From Gemmatimonadales bacterium (lineage in GTDB: Bacteria > Gemmatimonadota > Gemmatimonadetes > Gemmatimonadales > GWC2-71-9), in assembly GCA_041390145.1 (NCBI GenBank), contig JAWKQM010000004.1, positions 124,001-188,000 of the forward strand: a DNA stretch of 64,000 nucleotides, read 5' to 3'. Below the pieces are notes generated by a model. The model had not been told where the DNA came from. It searched no databases and worked only from the letters and a program-made list of their open reading frames with translations. Below, in pieces: positions 54,323 to 62,519 of the stretch (position 1 is the stretch's first letter; each line of letters starts with the position of its first letter). A program made the translations under genes and the position numbers.

Positions 54323-56328
54323 GCCCGGCGGAACGCGCGGCTGAACTCCGAAGGCTGATCGACCGCGCCAACATCGCCTACTACGTGCACGATGCGCCCG
54401 ACATTTCGGACGCGGAGTACGATCGCCTCTTCCGCGAACTCCAGGCGCTCGAGGCCGCCCACCCGGACCTCGTCACCCCCGACAGCCCCACCCAGCGGCT
54501 GGGCGCCGAGCCGGCCACAGCCCTCCAGAAGCACACCCACCTCCGCCCGATGCTGTCGCTCGCCAACGCCTTCAACGACGAGGAGCTCGTCGCCTGGGAG
54601 GACCGGAACGCCCGGCGCAACTCCGATGCGCGGACGGGCGGCTACACGACCGAGATCAAGATCGACGGCGCGGCCATCAACCTGACGTACGCCGAGGGGA
54701 GGTTTGTCACCGGCGCGACGCGCGGAAACGGCACCGTCGGCGAGGATGTCACGGCCAATCTTCGGACCATTCCGGGCCTGCCGCTCATGCTCCAGGGCGC
54801 CAACCACCCCGCGCTGATGGAAGTCCGGGGCGAGGTGTACTTCTCCATCAAGGGGTTCCAGCGGCTGAACACCGACCGCGAGGGGGCCGGCGAGGCGCCG
54901 TTTGCCAATCCCCGCAACGCGGCCGCGGGATCCCTCCGGCAGCTCGACCCGGGGATTACCCGGAGCCGCCGGCTGGGCCTCTTCGCCTTTCACGTCGAGG
55001 TCATCGCCGGGCAGCTGGCGGCCACCACGCAATGGGAGGTACTCGACCAGCTTGCCGCCTGGGGATTTCCGGTGGCGCCGCACCGTGCGCGACACGACGA
55101 CCTCGTCGCGGTCCGCGAGGCGATCGCTCGCTACGAGGGACTGATCCACACCCTGCCCTTCGAGGCGGACGGCGTGGTCGTGAAGATCGACAATCTCGCG
55201 CTGCACGACGACCTGGGCGTGGTTGGCGGCCGCGAACCGCGCTGGGCCATTGCCCGCAAGTTCGCCCCGGAAGTCGTGGTGACGCGCCTCCTCGACATCC
55301 GGGTCAATGTCGGCCGGACAGGGGCCATCACGCCGTATGCCGTGCTGGAGCCGGTCGAGGTGGGCGGCGTGACGGTCAGCACCGCGACGCTCCACAATGA
55401 AGACGTGATCGCCGAGAAGGACATCCGCGTCGGGGACTGGGTGGAACTCGTCCGCGCAGGAGAAGTCATTCCGAAGGTCATCGGCCCCCTGCGGGAGCGC
55501 CGGGACGGCACGGAAACCCCCTACGCGATGCCCGCGCGGTGCCCCGCCTGCGACACCCCGCTCCAGCGCCCGCCCGACGAGGCCGTGCGCTACTGCCCAA
55601 ACGAGGCCTGCCCCGGGCGCGTGCTGGAGGGCATCGTCCATTTCGCCTCGCGCGAGGCGATGGATATCCGCGGCCTCGGGTACGAGCGGGTGCGGCAGCT
55701 GCTCGACGCGAAGCTCATCGCCGACGTGGCCGACCTCTACGAGGTGAAGGCGGAGCAGCTGGTCGAACTCGAACGGTTCGCCAAGCAGTCGGCGGCGCTG
55801 CTGGTCAAGGGTATCGCGGACTCGAAGTCCCGCCCCCTCTCGACACTGCTCTTCGGCCTCGGCATTCATCATGTCGGGAAGACGGTGGCCGTGCTGCTGG
55901 CCCGGCGCTTCGCGACGATGGCCGCGCTCAGGGACGCCACCCTTGAAGAGCTGAACGCCGTGCCCGGCGTGGGGCCGATCATCGCCGAGGCCGTCCATCG
56001 CTACTTCCGCACGCCGCACCACCGGGCGCTCGTCGCGCGGCTCGAGGTGCTCGGGCTCGGCATGACCGAACCGGATGCCGCCGAGGCCGACGGGCCCTTC
56101 AAGGGACTGACCGTCGTCCTGACGGGGGCCCTCCCCTCGCTCTCCCGGAGCGAGGCGACCGCGCTGGTGGAACGCGCGGGGGGACACGTCGCCGGCTCGG
56201 TGAGCAAGAAGACCTCCCTCGTCGTGGCCGGCGCCGACGCGGGCAGCAAGCTCGAGAAGGCCACCGCCCTCGGAATCCCGGTGATCGATGAGGAAGAGCT
56301 CTTGCGCCGCATCGCCCAGCGCCCGTAA
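54319..56328 (+). CDS. ligA: NAD+-dependent DNA ligase
   Basis: 669 residues from GTG 54319. The active-site lysine is Lys 114 in TEIKIDGAAI. NAD-binding Ia domain, OB fold, zinc finger (CPACDTPLQRPP ... YCPNEACPGR), helix-hairpin-helix region and C-terminal BRCT domain (FKGLTVVLTGALPSLSR) are all seen. Joins nicks in replication and repair. Full length, no oddity; GTGA overlap with the GAF-domain gene. Confidence 0.97.
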   Translation: MSPAERAAELRRLIDRANIAYYVHDAPDISDAEYDRLFRELQALEAAHPDLVTPDSPTQRLGAEPATALQKHTHLRPMLSLANAFNDEELVAWEDRNARRNSDARTGGYTTEIKIDGAAINLTYAEGRFVTGATRGNGTVGEDVTANLRTIPGLPLMLQGANHPALMEVRGEVYFSIKGFQRLNTDREGAGEAPFANPRNAAAGSLRQLDPGITRSRRLGLFAFHVEVIAGQLAATTQWEVLDQLAAWGFPVAPHRARHDDLVAVREAIARYEGLIHTLPFEADGVVVKIDNLALHDDLGVVGGREPRWAIARKFAPEVVVTRLLDIRVNVGRTGAITPYAVLEPVEVGGVTVSTATLHNEDVIAEKDIRVGDWVELVRAGEVIPKVIGPLRERRDGTETPYAMPARCPACDTPLQRPPDEAVRYCPNEACPGRVLEGIVHFASREAMDIRGLGYERVRQLLDAKLIADVADLYEVKAEQLVELERFAKQSAALLVKGIADSKSRPLSTLLFGLGIHHVGKTVAVLLARRFATMAALRDATLEELNAVPGVGPIIAEAVHRYFRTPHHRALVARLEVLGLGMTEPDAAEADGPFKGLTVVLTGALPSLSRSEATALVERAGGHVAGSVSKKTSLVVAGADAGSKLEKATALGIPVIDEEELLRRIAQRP

Positions 56329-56349
56329 TCTTCCGGCGAGGAGAAACCC

Positions 56350-56922
56350 ATGACCAGCCCAGCCCCGTTTTCCCAGTACCAGTGCCTCGGCCTCGGCCGG
56401 CGCGCCCTCCACCAGCTCCGCGCCAGCCTCGACCGCGATCGCGGCGTGCAGACCGCGGCGCTCCTCCAGGAGGCAGGCGTCGCCGGTGGTGAGGGGCTCT
56501 TCAGCGCTTTCAGCGCGTGGCTCCAGACGGCCTACGGCGTCGTGCAGCCGGCGGACCTCGACGCCGCCTACCTGCCGGAAGCGCTGCGCGGATTTTTCGG
56601 GGATTATGGATGGGGGACGCTGACGGTAAGTGAACTGGCCCCGGCGGTCATGGCGCTCGACAGCGAGGACTGGGCCGAGGCCGCCCCGGACCAGGGCAGC
56701 TCCTACCCCGCCTGCCATCTCACCAGCGGGATGCTCGCCGACTTCCTCGGACGCATGGCCCAGAGCCAGGTGGCGGTGATGGAGGTCGAGTGCCGGACGC
56801 GGGGCGACAGCAAGTGCCGCTTCCTTGTCGGCGCGCCGGAATCCCTCTCCGTTCTGTACGACCGGATGTCCAGGGGCCTGACGTACGTCGAGGCGCTCGG
56901 CCCAGTGCCGAGCGCCTCATAG
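56350..56922 (+). CDS. V4R-domain protein
   Basis: 190 residues with GAGGAG 8 nt before the ATG. The C-terminal part matches the V4R (4-vinyl reductase-like) small-molecule-binding domain: SYPACHLTSGMLADFLGRMA and VAVMEVECRTRGDSKCRFL, with paired cysteines (CRTRGDSKC) typical of it. The domain binds small molecules or metals. Neighbours ligA but is likely unrelated in function. Confidence 0.85.
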   Translation: MTSPAPFSQYQCLGLGRRALHQLRASLDRDRGVQTAALLQEAGVAGGEGLFSAFSAWLQTAYGVVQPADLDAAYLPEALRGFFGDYGWGTLTVSELAPAVMALDSEDWAEAAPDQGSSYPACHLTSGMLADFLGRMAQSQVAVMEVECRTRGDSKCRFLVGAPESLSVLYDRMSRGLTYVEALGPVPSAS

Positions 56923-56929
56923 GAACTCT

Positions 56930-57982
56930 CTACGACCGTTGCCGCAGCGTCACGTCACCCGACGCGGTGTCGATCGTAATCCTGCCCTTCCCATCCCCGA
57001 TCGTTCCCCTGAGACCATCGCGACCCTTCCGCGTCACCTGAAGCGGGAATTCAGTCGTGATGTCGCCGCTGCTGGTCTCGATCTCGACCATGGCCCCGAG
57101 CGACTTCGGCGCTGAAATCTCCACGTCGCCCGAGCCGGTGTCCACCGACAGCTCGCTGACGTCACCGGTCAGGCCGATGCGGATGTCGCCGCTCCCGGTA
57201 TCGACCTCCACGTTGCCGACGGCCGCAGTGGTGACCGTCACGTCGCCCGACCCCGTATCCACCGAGAGGGCGCTCGCCGTGACCCCGTCGACCCGCACGT
57301 CGCCGGAACCGGTGTCGAGCGACAGGTCTCCGGTCTTGATGTTGCTCAGCGTGATGTCTCCCGACCCGGTGTCGACCGAGAGACCGCCGTCGTGCCCTGC
57401 CATGGTCACGTCACCTGAGCCGGTGTCGATCGAGAGCGACCCCGCCGTCCCCGTGGCCGCGACATCGCCGCTCGCGGTCTGCACCCTGATCGACCCGTCG
57501 ACGTTGGCCAGTGTCACCTTGCCGACACCGAGTTTGAGCTCCGCGCGAGCCCCGGAGGGCAGCATGAGGCGGATATCCGCCCACGCGGTCAGGCCGCTGC
57601 CACGTGACGAGACCGTCACGCGGGGGCCCTTCCCTCCGCCGTAGCTCTCGCCGTTGAAGGTGCCGTCGCGATCGAGGCGGAGCGTGGTCTCGTGATTGCT
57701 GCCCATCGCCGGGTAGACGAACCGGTCGCCGGGATAGATGACCCGCAGCGTGCCCCCAGATTGCTCCACCGTGAGCTTGGCACCGTCGGCACCCTGCCGT
57801 TTCACCTCCACCGAGGCGGCCCCACCAGAGGCGGCCTCAACCGAGAGGTTTCCGATCAGGTTGTAGACCTGGATGTTGGATCCGGCGAGTTCGAATCGCT
57901 CGGCCTGCTGGGCCTGCATGGAGGCGAGCGGTGCCGTCGAGAGGACGAGCGCGGCGACAAGGAGGCGGACGGGACGGTTCAC
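56930..57982 (-). CDS. DUF4097 beta-repeat protein, secreted
   Basis: 350 residues. Signal peptide (RLLVAALVLSTAPLASMQAQ). The middle contains a repeat of about 20 residues with the core DTGSGDV or DTGSGDI six times, plus TASGDV, TSSGDI and TASGDV variants, the signature of a DUF4097 right-handed beta-helix. No anchor is seen, so it is periplasmic or exported. Function is unknown for the family; members are common in Gemmatimonadota and Bacillota. Confidence 0.9.
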   Translation of the reverse strand: MNRPVRLLVAALVLSTAPLASMQAQQAERFELAGSNIQVYNLIGNLSVEAASGGAASVEVKRQGADGAKLTVEQSGGTLRVIYPGDRFVYPAMGSNHETTLRLDRDGTFNGESYGGGKGPRVTVSSRGSGLTAWADIRLMLPSGARAELKLGVGKVTLANVDGSIRVQTASGDVAATGTAGSLSIDTGSGDVTMAGHDGGLSVDTGSGDITLSNIKTGDLSLDTGSGDVRVDGVTASALSVDTGSGDVTVTTAAVGNVEVDTGSGDIRIGLTGDVSELSVDTGSGDVEISAPKSLGAMVEIETSSGDITTEFPLQVTRKGRDGLRGTIGDGKGRITIDTASGDVTLRQRS

Positions 57983-58050
57983 GGTGCGAGCTCCTGGGGG
58001 AAGGTATCAGGAGGTTGGACGGGCAAATCAGCCAAAAGGTTGCAGCCGAT

Positions 58051-59346
58051 CTACCGCGGGGCCACCGAGACCCCTTCCAGCAGGATGGGCGGCATGGCCA
58101 TGCTCCCCCGCCATTCAATGTCGCGGCCGAGGCCGGAGATGCGGCTCAGCAATTCGTAGGCATTCCCCGCGACAGCGGCGTCCTTGACGCGGCCCACGAT
58201 CTCTCCGTCGGTCACGCGATACGCGAGGGCCACCGGATGCGAAAATGCGCCGCCGATGACGTTGCCCTGCCCGACGCCGATCAGCTCATCGACGATCAGC
58301 CCGTCCGGGATCCGCGCGACGAGCTCTTCCCACGACAGGTCGCCGGGGGCGGCAACGAGATTGGAGTAGGCGGCCTGCGGTTTGCCGAAGGTGGATCGCC
58401 TGGCATGCCCGGTGGCGGGGACGCCGGCGCGAGCCGCCGTCTCCAGGTCGTAAATGAATCCGGCGATCACTCCCGCTCTGACCAGGGGGAAGCGGCGCGT
58501 CACGACCCCTTCGTCGTCGATGGCGCGTGAGCCGGGTGCCCCGGCCACCCACGGGTCGTCGACGAGGGAGAGACTCGGGTCGAACGCACGCTCCCCAATC
58601 CGGCCTCCCAGCGGCGAGATGCCCTGGAACACCGCTTTCCCCTGGCACGCTTGCCGGAGCGGGAGGAAGAGTGCCGCCGAGCCGGCCGCCGTGAAGAGCA
58701 CGGGCAATTCGCCCCGCGGAGGCGGCGCGGCTCGCTCCGCCCAGCGCATGCGCCGGCCGATCGACTCCGCCAGCCTGGCGACGACCGGCTCCCCGGGAAG
58801 GTCTGCGGCGGCGTGGTAGTCCCCGACCATCAGGATGTCGTCGCCGGAGACCCGCGTGACTTCGGCGGCGAGCAGCACCGTCGTCACGTCGTAGGTCGCC
58901 TCGACGCCGCGGCTGTTTGCCACCCGCACCGACCCGGCGCTCCGTTCCACCGTCACGTTCACCTGCCAGCCGTCGTGGGAGAGTCGCTCGAGGAGCGACT
59001 GACCCAGCGCCGTCAGGTCAGCGACGGAGGCGGCGGCAGCGGCCGGAGCGTGGGTGCGTACCTCCGGGAGCGGCGCGGGGGCCGGCAAGAGGAATTCAAC
59101 CGGCTCGCCGATGGCGGCCGACGCCAGCGCAGCCTCCACGACGCTGTCCGGCGTGGCCGCGGTAGAGCCGGCCACCCCAAGGCGACCGCCCGCGAGCACG
59201 CGGAGGTTGACGCCCTGCTCCTGCGACCACGAGGTGCTCTTCAGACGGCCCGCCTCGAAGAGGAGTGTGACCGTCTCATCCGTCTTGAGCGTAACGTCGG
59301 CGGCCTCTGTGCGAGCCGTGGCGAGCTCGAGGAGACGGACGATCAC
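58051..59346 (-). CDS. tldE: TldE/PmbA-type metalloprotease subunit
   Basis: 431 residues from GTG 59346, overlapping the tldD stop (GTGA). The upstream reading to 59457 is rejected because it lies in tldD. Contains GVNLRVLAGGRLGVA, NSRGVEATYDVTTV and the C-terminal FSHPVALAYRVTDGEIVGRVKDA. TldE lacks its own zinc motif and works with TldD as a heterodimer that trims peptides such as modified ribosomal natural products and CcdA-like antitoxins. Confidence 0.93.
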   Translation of the reverse strand: MIVRLLELATARTEAADVTLKTDETVTLLFEAGRLKSTSWSQEQGVNLRVLAGGRLGVAGSTAATPDSVVEAALASAAIGEPVEFLLPAPAPLPEVRTHAPAAAAASVADLTALGQSLLERLSHDGWQVNVTVERSAGSVRVANSRGVEATYDVTTVLLAAEVTRVSGDDILMVGDYHAAADLPGEPVVARLAESIGRRMRWAERAAPPPRGELPVLFTAAGSAALFLPLRQACQGKAVFQGISPLGGRIGERAFDPSLSLVDDPWVAGAPGSRAIDDEGVVTRRFPLVRAGVIAGFIYDLETAARAGVPATGHARRSTFGKPQAAYSNLVAAPGDLSWEELVARIPDGLIVDELIGVGQGNVIGGAFSHPVALAYRVTDGEIVGRVKDAAVAGNAYELLSRISGLGRDIEWRGSMAMPPILLEGVSVAPR

Positions 59347-60719
59347 GACAGGACCCCGCCCACCAGCGCCTCGCTGATCCGGATGTGTGGCGCGCCTTCG
59401 GTCACGGGCAACGGGGCCTGCCCCCCCTTGCCGCAACCACCGCCGAGTTCGTTCCACTGGAAGTCCCCGGCGATCCGGTCGATGCGGTCCATGGTCTGGA
59501 AGAGATTGCCCGCAATGACGACATCCTTGACCAGTTCGGCGAGCTGGCCGTCGCGAATCATGTAGCCGTGTCCTGCCGTGAACGAGAAGTCCTCGAGAAA
59601 GGTCTGCCCCCCCTGGGCGTCACAGGCATAGATGCCGAGCTTGATGTCCTTGAACAAATCGTCGCGCGTCCCGCTGCCATTCGCGATGTAGGTGTTGGTC
59701 ATCCGCACGATCGGGGGGTGGCGGAAGGAGAGGGCCCGCGCGTTGCCGGTCGGGGCCTCGTTCATCCTGGCGGCGGTTTCGCGCGAATGGAGCCGCCCGA
59801 CGAGCACCCCGTTCTGGATCAGGACCGTGTTCCGGGTCGGCGTGCCTTCGTCGTCGAACGGGAGCGTGCCGCGCAGGGCGGCGGCGCTCCCGTCGTCTCC
59901 AATTGTCAGGTCGGGCCCGCCGAAGCGCCGGCCAAGCGACATCATCTCCCTGGCCTGCGGATTCTCGTAGACGAAGTCCGCCTCGCTCAGGTGCCCGAAC
60001 GCCTCGTGCACGAAGACCCCTGCCAGCTTCTGGTCGAGCACCACCGGATAGGTGCCGCCCCGCACCCTCGGGGCGCCGAGCAGCGCCACGGCGCGGTCCG
60101 CGGCGGACAGGAACTGCGCCTCCCGGCCCTGGACAGCGTCCCAGCCTGAACGACGCCCCAACGACTCGAGCGCCCGCTCGACCGTGCCCTGTTCCCGGGC
60201 CACGGACACGGCCGAGAGGGTCACTTCCGGCCGGACCTCCGAGAGCATGGTGCCTTCGGAATTGGCGTACCAGTACTCGACGACCTCGTCGCGGTAGCCG
60301 GCCTGGGTATCGACGATCCGGCGATCCCGGCCCAGCATCAGCGCGTTGAGGTCTTGGAGGTGCCGCTTCTTCACGTCGAGCGGAATGCCGCGGACGTCCC
60401 CTCCGAGCGGGAGCGTCACGTCCGCCTCGCGCACCGGCACGTCGGCCAGCCGGATCGGCGTGTCGAGCCGCACCGCGAGGGACAGCTCGTGGGCCCGCGC
60501 CACCATGGCGGTGAGATGTTCGAGGGAGGTGAAGCTGGCCACGCCCCAGCCGTATCCACGGTTGAGGCATCGGACGAAGCCGCCCTCGTCGGTGGAGACC
60601 GTGGCGCCTTCCAGGCGGGGGCCGCGGAAGGTCACCGCCGAAGTCACACTGCGCTCGAGGCGGATTTCAGTGAAGTCAGCCCGGGAGGACTGGATGGCGT
60701 CGCGGAGCCGGTTTTTCAC
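59343..60719 (-). CDS. tldD: TldD-type metalloprotease, catalytic subunit
   Basis: 458 residues from GTG 60719. The zinc-binding motif HEAFGHLSEAD (HExxxH) lies near residue 230, and RGTLPFDDEGTPTRNTVLIQNGVL and TAGHGYMIRDGQLAELVKDVV are conserved in TldD. Forms a peptidase with TldE. Its start overlaps the upstream phosphoribosyltransferase stop by 4 nt. Confidence 0.95.
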   Translation of the reverse strand: MKNRLRDAIQSSRADFTEIRLERSVTSAVTFRGPRLEGATVSTDEGGFVRCLNRGYGWGVASFTSLEHLTAMVARAHELSLAVRLDTPIRLADVPVREADVTLPLGGDVRGIPLDVKKRHLQDLNALMLGRDRRIVDTQAGYRDEVVEYWYANSEGTMLSEVRPEVTLSAVSVAREQGTVERALESLGRRSGWDAVQGREAQFLSAADRAVALLGAPRVRGGTYPVVLDQKLAGVFVHEAFGHLSEADFVYENPQAREMMSLGRRFGGPDLTIGDDGSAAALRGTLPFDDEGTPTRNTVLIQNGVLVGRLHSRETAARMNEAPTGNARALSFRHPPIVRMTNTYIANGSGTRDDLFKDIKLGIYACDAQGGQTFLEDFSFTAGHGYMIRDGQLAELVKDVVIAGNLFQTMDRIDRIAGDFQWNELGGGCGKGGQAPLPVTEGAPHIRISEALVGGVLS

Positions 60720-61222
60720 GGACGTCGGGCGGCATACTCGGGATGGGGAACCAGTTCGCCGTCCACCACGACTTCACGATCCCAGGGCAGGATGATGAAC
60801 TTGTCGGTTTCGAAGGCGTGATAGTCCGGCTGGTAGGGGCCGGTCTTGAACGAGACGGCCGTCCTGACCTCCGAGGGCTGGAGCAGGCGCACCTCGCTCA
60901 GCGCCACCTTCATCGTGCTCCCGGACTCGCAGGTCTCGTCCACGACCAGCACGCGGCGGCCGCGGATGGTGGCGGGTGGCCCAGCCACCAGCACTGGCGC
61001 CTTGCGGCCACTGGGCCGGGAGACCACCATCGAGGCGAATTCCCGCTGCAGGATGGAGGCGACCACGACGCCAGGCATGACACCAGCCTTGGCGATGCCC
61101 AGCACCACCTCGGGGTCGAACTCCCGGGCCACCTTCAGGGCGAGCGCCCGACAGACCTCCCCGAAGAAGGCCCAGTCAATTTCCATCACGTCGCGGGTAT
61201 CGGTCACTGGTGCTTTCGCCAT
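60716..61222 (-). CDS. Phosphoribosyltransferase
   Basis: 168 residues from ATG 61222; 61186 is an alternative start (MEIDWAFFG). The PRPP loop VLVVDETCESGSTMKVAL is the type I phosphoribosyltransferase signature, and LGIAKAGVMPGVVVASIL the preceding hood region. The overall similarity is to the xanthine/guanine-type or PyrR-like group; the base used is unknown. The gene is tied to tldD by a 4-nt overlap. Confidence 0.85.
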   Translation of the reverse strand: MAKAPVTDTRDVMEIDWAFFGEVCRALALKVAREFDPEVVLGIAKAGVMPGVVVASILQREFASMVVSRPSGRKAPVLVAGPPATIRGRRVLVVDETCESGSTMKVALSEVRLLQPSEVRTAVSFKTGPYQPDYHAFETDKFIILPWDREVVVDGELVPHPEYAARRP

Positions 61223-61261
61223 GCTCCAAGCTACCCGGTCGTCCCGGGCCGAGCAACCGCA

Positions 61262-61290
61262 TTGCGACCCCCCAAAATTGGGGCTATCTT
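61262..61290 (+). promoter_or_regulatory. Sigma70-type promoter with operator-like palindrome in the spacer
   Basis: TTGCGA (61262-61267), a 17-bp spacer, TATCTT (61285-61290). The spacer contains CCCCAA-AA-TTGGGG (61270-61283), which could be a repressor site. Directs transcription toward the TPR gene starting at 61348. Confidence 0.55.
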
Positions 61291-61347
61291 GCGAGGACAC
61301 CACGACTTGAGTCCCTTCTCACCCTGCGTCAAGGATCCGCCGACCGT

Positions 61348-61791
61348 ATGAGCTTCTGGCGTCGGTTGCTCGGCAAGGGCAAGTCCTCCACGCTGCGACC
61401 GCAGCGCCTCGATTATCTCAACGAGGCGCTGGCGCTCGAACGGCAGGGGGACTTCGAGGCGGCCCTCACCTCCTACCGGCTGGCGCTGCGCGACAACGCG
61501 CAGGACACACGGATTCTCCAGAACATGGCGATCGCGTTCACCAAGACCGGCCAGCCGGATGAGGCCGTCCGGCACTATCGGCGTGCCATCGAGCTGGATC
61601 CGGGCCTGGTGGGCGCCCACTACGGGGTGGCGTTCCTCCTGCTGAAACGGGGAGATTCGGCGCAGGCCGCGGAGCACCTGCGCGCGTTCCTGGCGCGGCC
61701 GCCCAAAGGACCGGACGCCGAGCGGTGGATCAAGCACGCGGAGGCGGCGCTGGAGGAAGCGGACCGCGCGGCGGCGGAGGGCGCGGAATGA
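61348..61791 (+). CDS. Small TPR protein
   Basis: 147 residues from ATG 61348. Three TPR units, for example LNEALALERQGDFEAALTSY and LQNMAIAFTKTGQPDEAVRHYRRAI. A basic N-terminus (SFWRRLLGKGKS) and no signal peptide suggest a cytoplasmic or membrane-associated scaffold. It overlaps the lipoprotein gene by 4 nt. Confidence 0.8.
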   Translation: MSFWRRLLGKGKSSTLRPQRLDYLNEALALERQGDFEAALTSYRLALRDNAQDTRILQNMAIAFTKTGQPDEAVRHYRRAIELDPGLVGAHYGVAFLLLKRGDSAQAAEHLRAFLARPPKGPDAERWIKHAEAALEEADRAAAEGAE

Positions 61792-62498
61792 GGCACGGCG
61801 TCGCGGTGCTCACGCTGCTGGCGCTGGCGGCCTGCAGCGACCTGAGTTCGAGCGATGACACCGTCATCGCGCTGCAGGTCACGTCCCCCCCGGGCGCCGC
61901 CGTCGAGGTGGGCGACACCGTGAGTTACAGCGTCATCGCGCTCAACCGGAACGGCGATGTCGTCCCGGCGGACATCGTCTGGTCGACCCCGGATACCGCC
62001 ACCATCGCGGTGGACAGCGCGACCGGACTGGTGCTCGGCAAGTTGCCGGGACAGGGCCGGGTGCAGGCCTCCACGGACGGGCTCGTGTCGCCCCTCAACA
62101 TTCTCACCGTCTACGCATCCCCGGACACGCTGATCCTGGTGCCGCCGGACACGATCGTCGTGGACACCCTGCTGTCGACCGCCACACCACCCCTGGTGGC
62201 CCGGCTCGAGGCGTTCAATCCTCCCGCGCCTGTCGCCGGCCGCCCGATCATCTATGAACTGATCGAGCCGGTCTACGCAGATACCGCCAGCGCCGCCCTG
62301 GTGTTCGGCAACGGCCAGCTGGCCGACACGGCGCTGACGAACAGCAGTGGGGAACCGACGAACCCCGTCGTGCTGTCCCGGAAGCCCGCGCTGGCGGCGC
62401 CGGACAGCGCCATCGTCGAAATTCGCGCCACTCGATACCAAGAGAACCAGCCGGTCCCCGGGTCGGGGCAGCGCTGGATCATTCGTTTCGGCCCGTAG
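61788..62498 (+). CDS. Lipoprotein with bacterial Ig-like domain
   Basis: 236 residues from ATG 61788 (ATGA overlap). Lipobox LLALAAC; then a bacterial Ig-like (Big2-type) fold with VEVGDTVSYSVIALNRNGDVV, IVWSTPDTATIAVDSATGLV. The rest is less clear. Found at the envelope; the adhesive or structural role is inferred from the fold only. Confidence 0.8.
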   Translation: MRHGVAVLTLLALAACSDLSSSDDTVIALQVTSPPGAAVEVGDTVSYSVIALNRNGDVVPADIVWSTPDTATIAVDSATGLVLGKLPGQGRVQASTDGLVSPLNILTVYASPDTLILVPPDTIVVDTLLSTATPPLVARLEAFNPPAPVAGRPIIYELIEPVYADTASAALVFGNGQLADTALTNSSGEPTNPVVLSRKPALAAPDSAIVEIRATRYQENQPVPGSGQRWIIRFGP

Positions 62499-62519
62499 CC
62501 GGGAATTTCTGGAGGTACC

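Noticed and set aside
57051..57480. Periodic DNA repeats resembling a CRISPR or minisatellite
   Set aside because: The period comes from protein-level DTGSGDV repeats in a reading frame; the DNA units vary at third codon positions.
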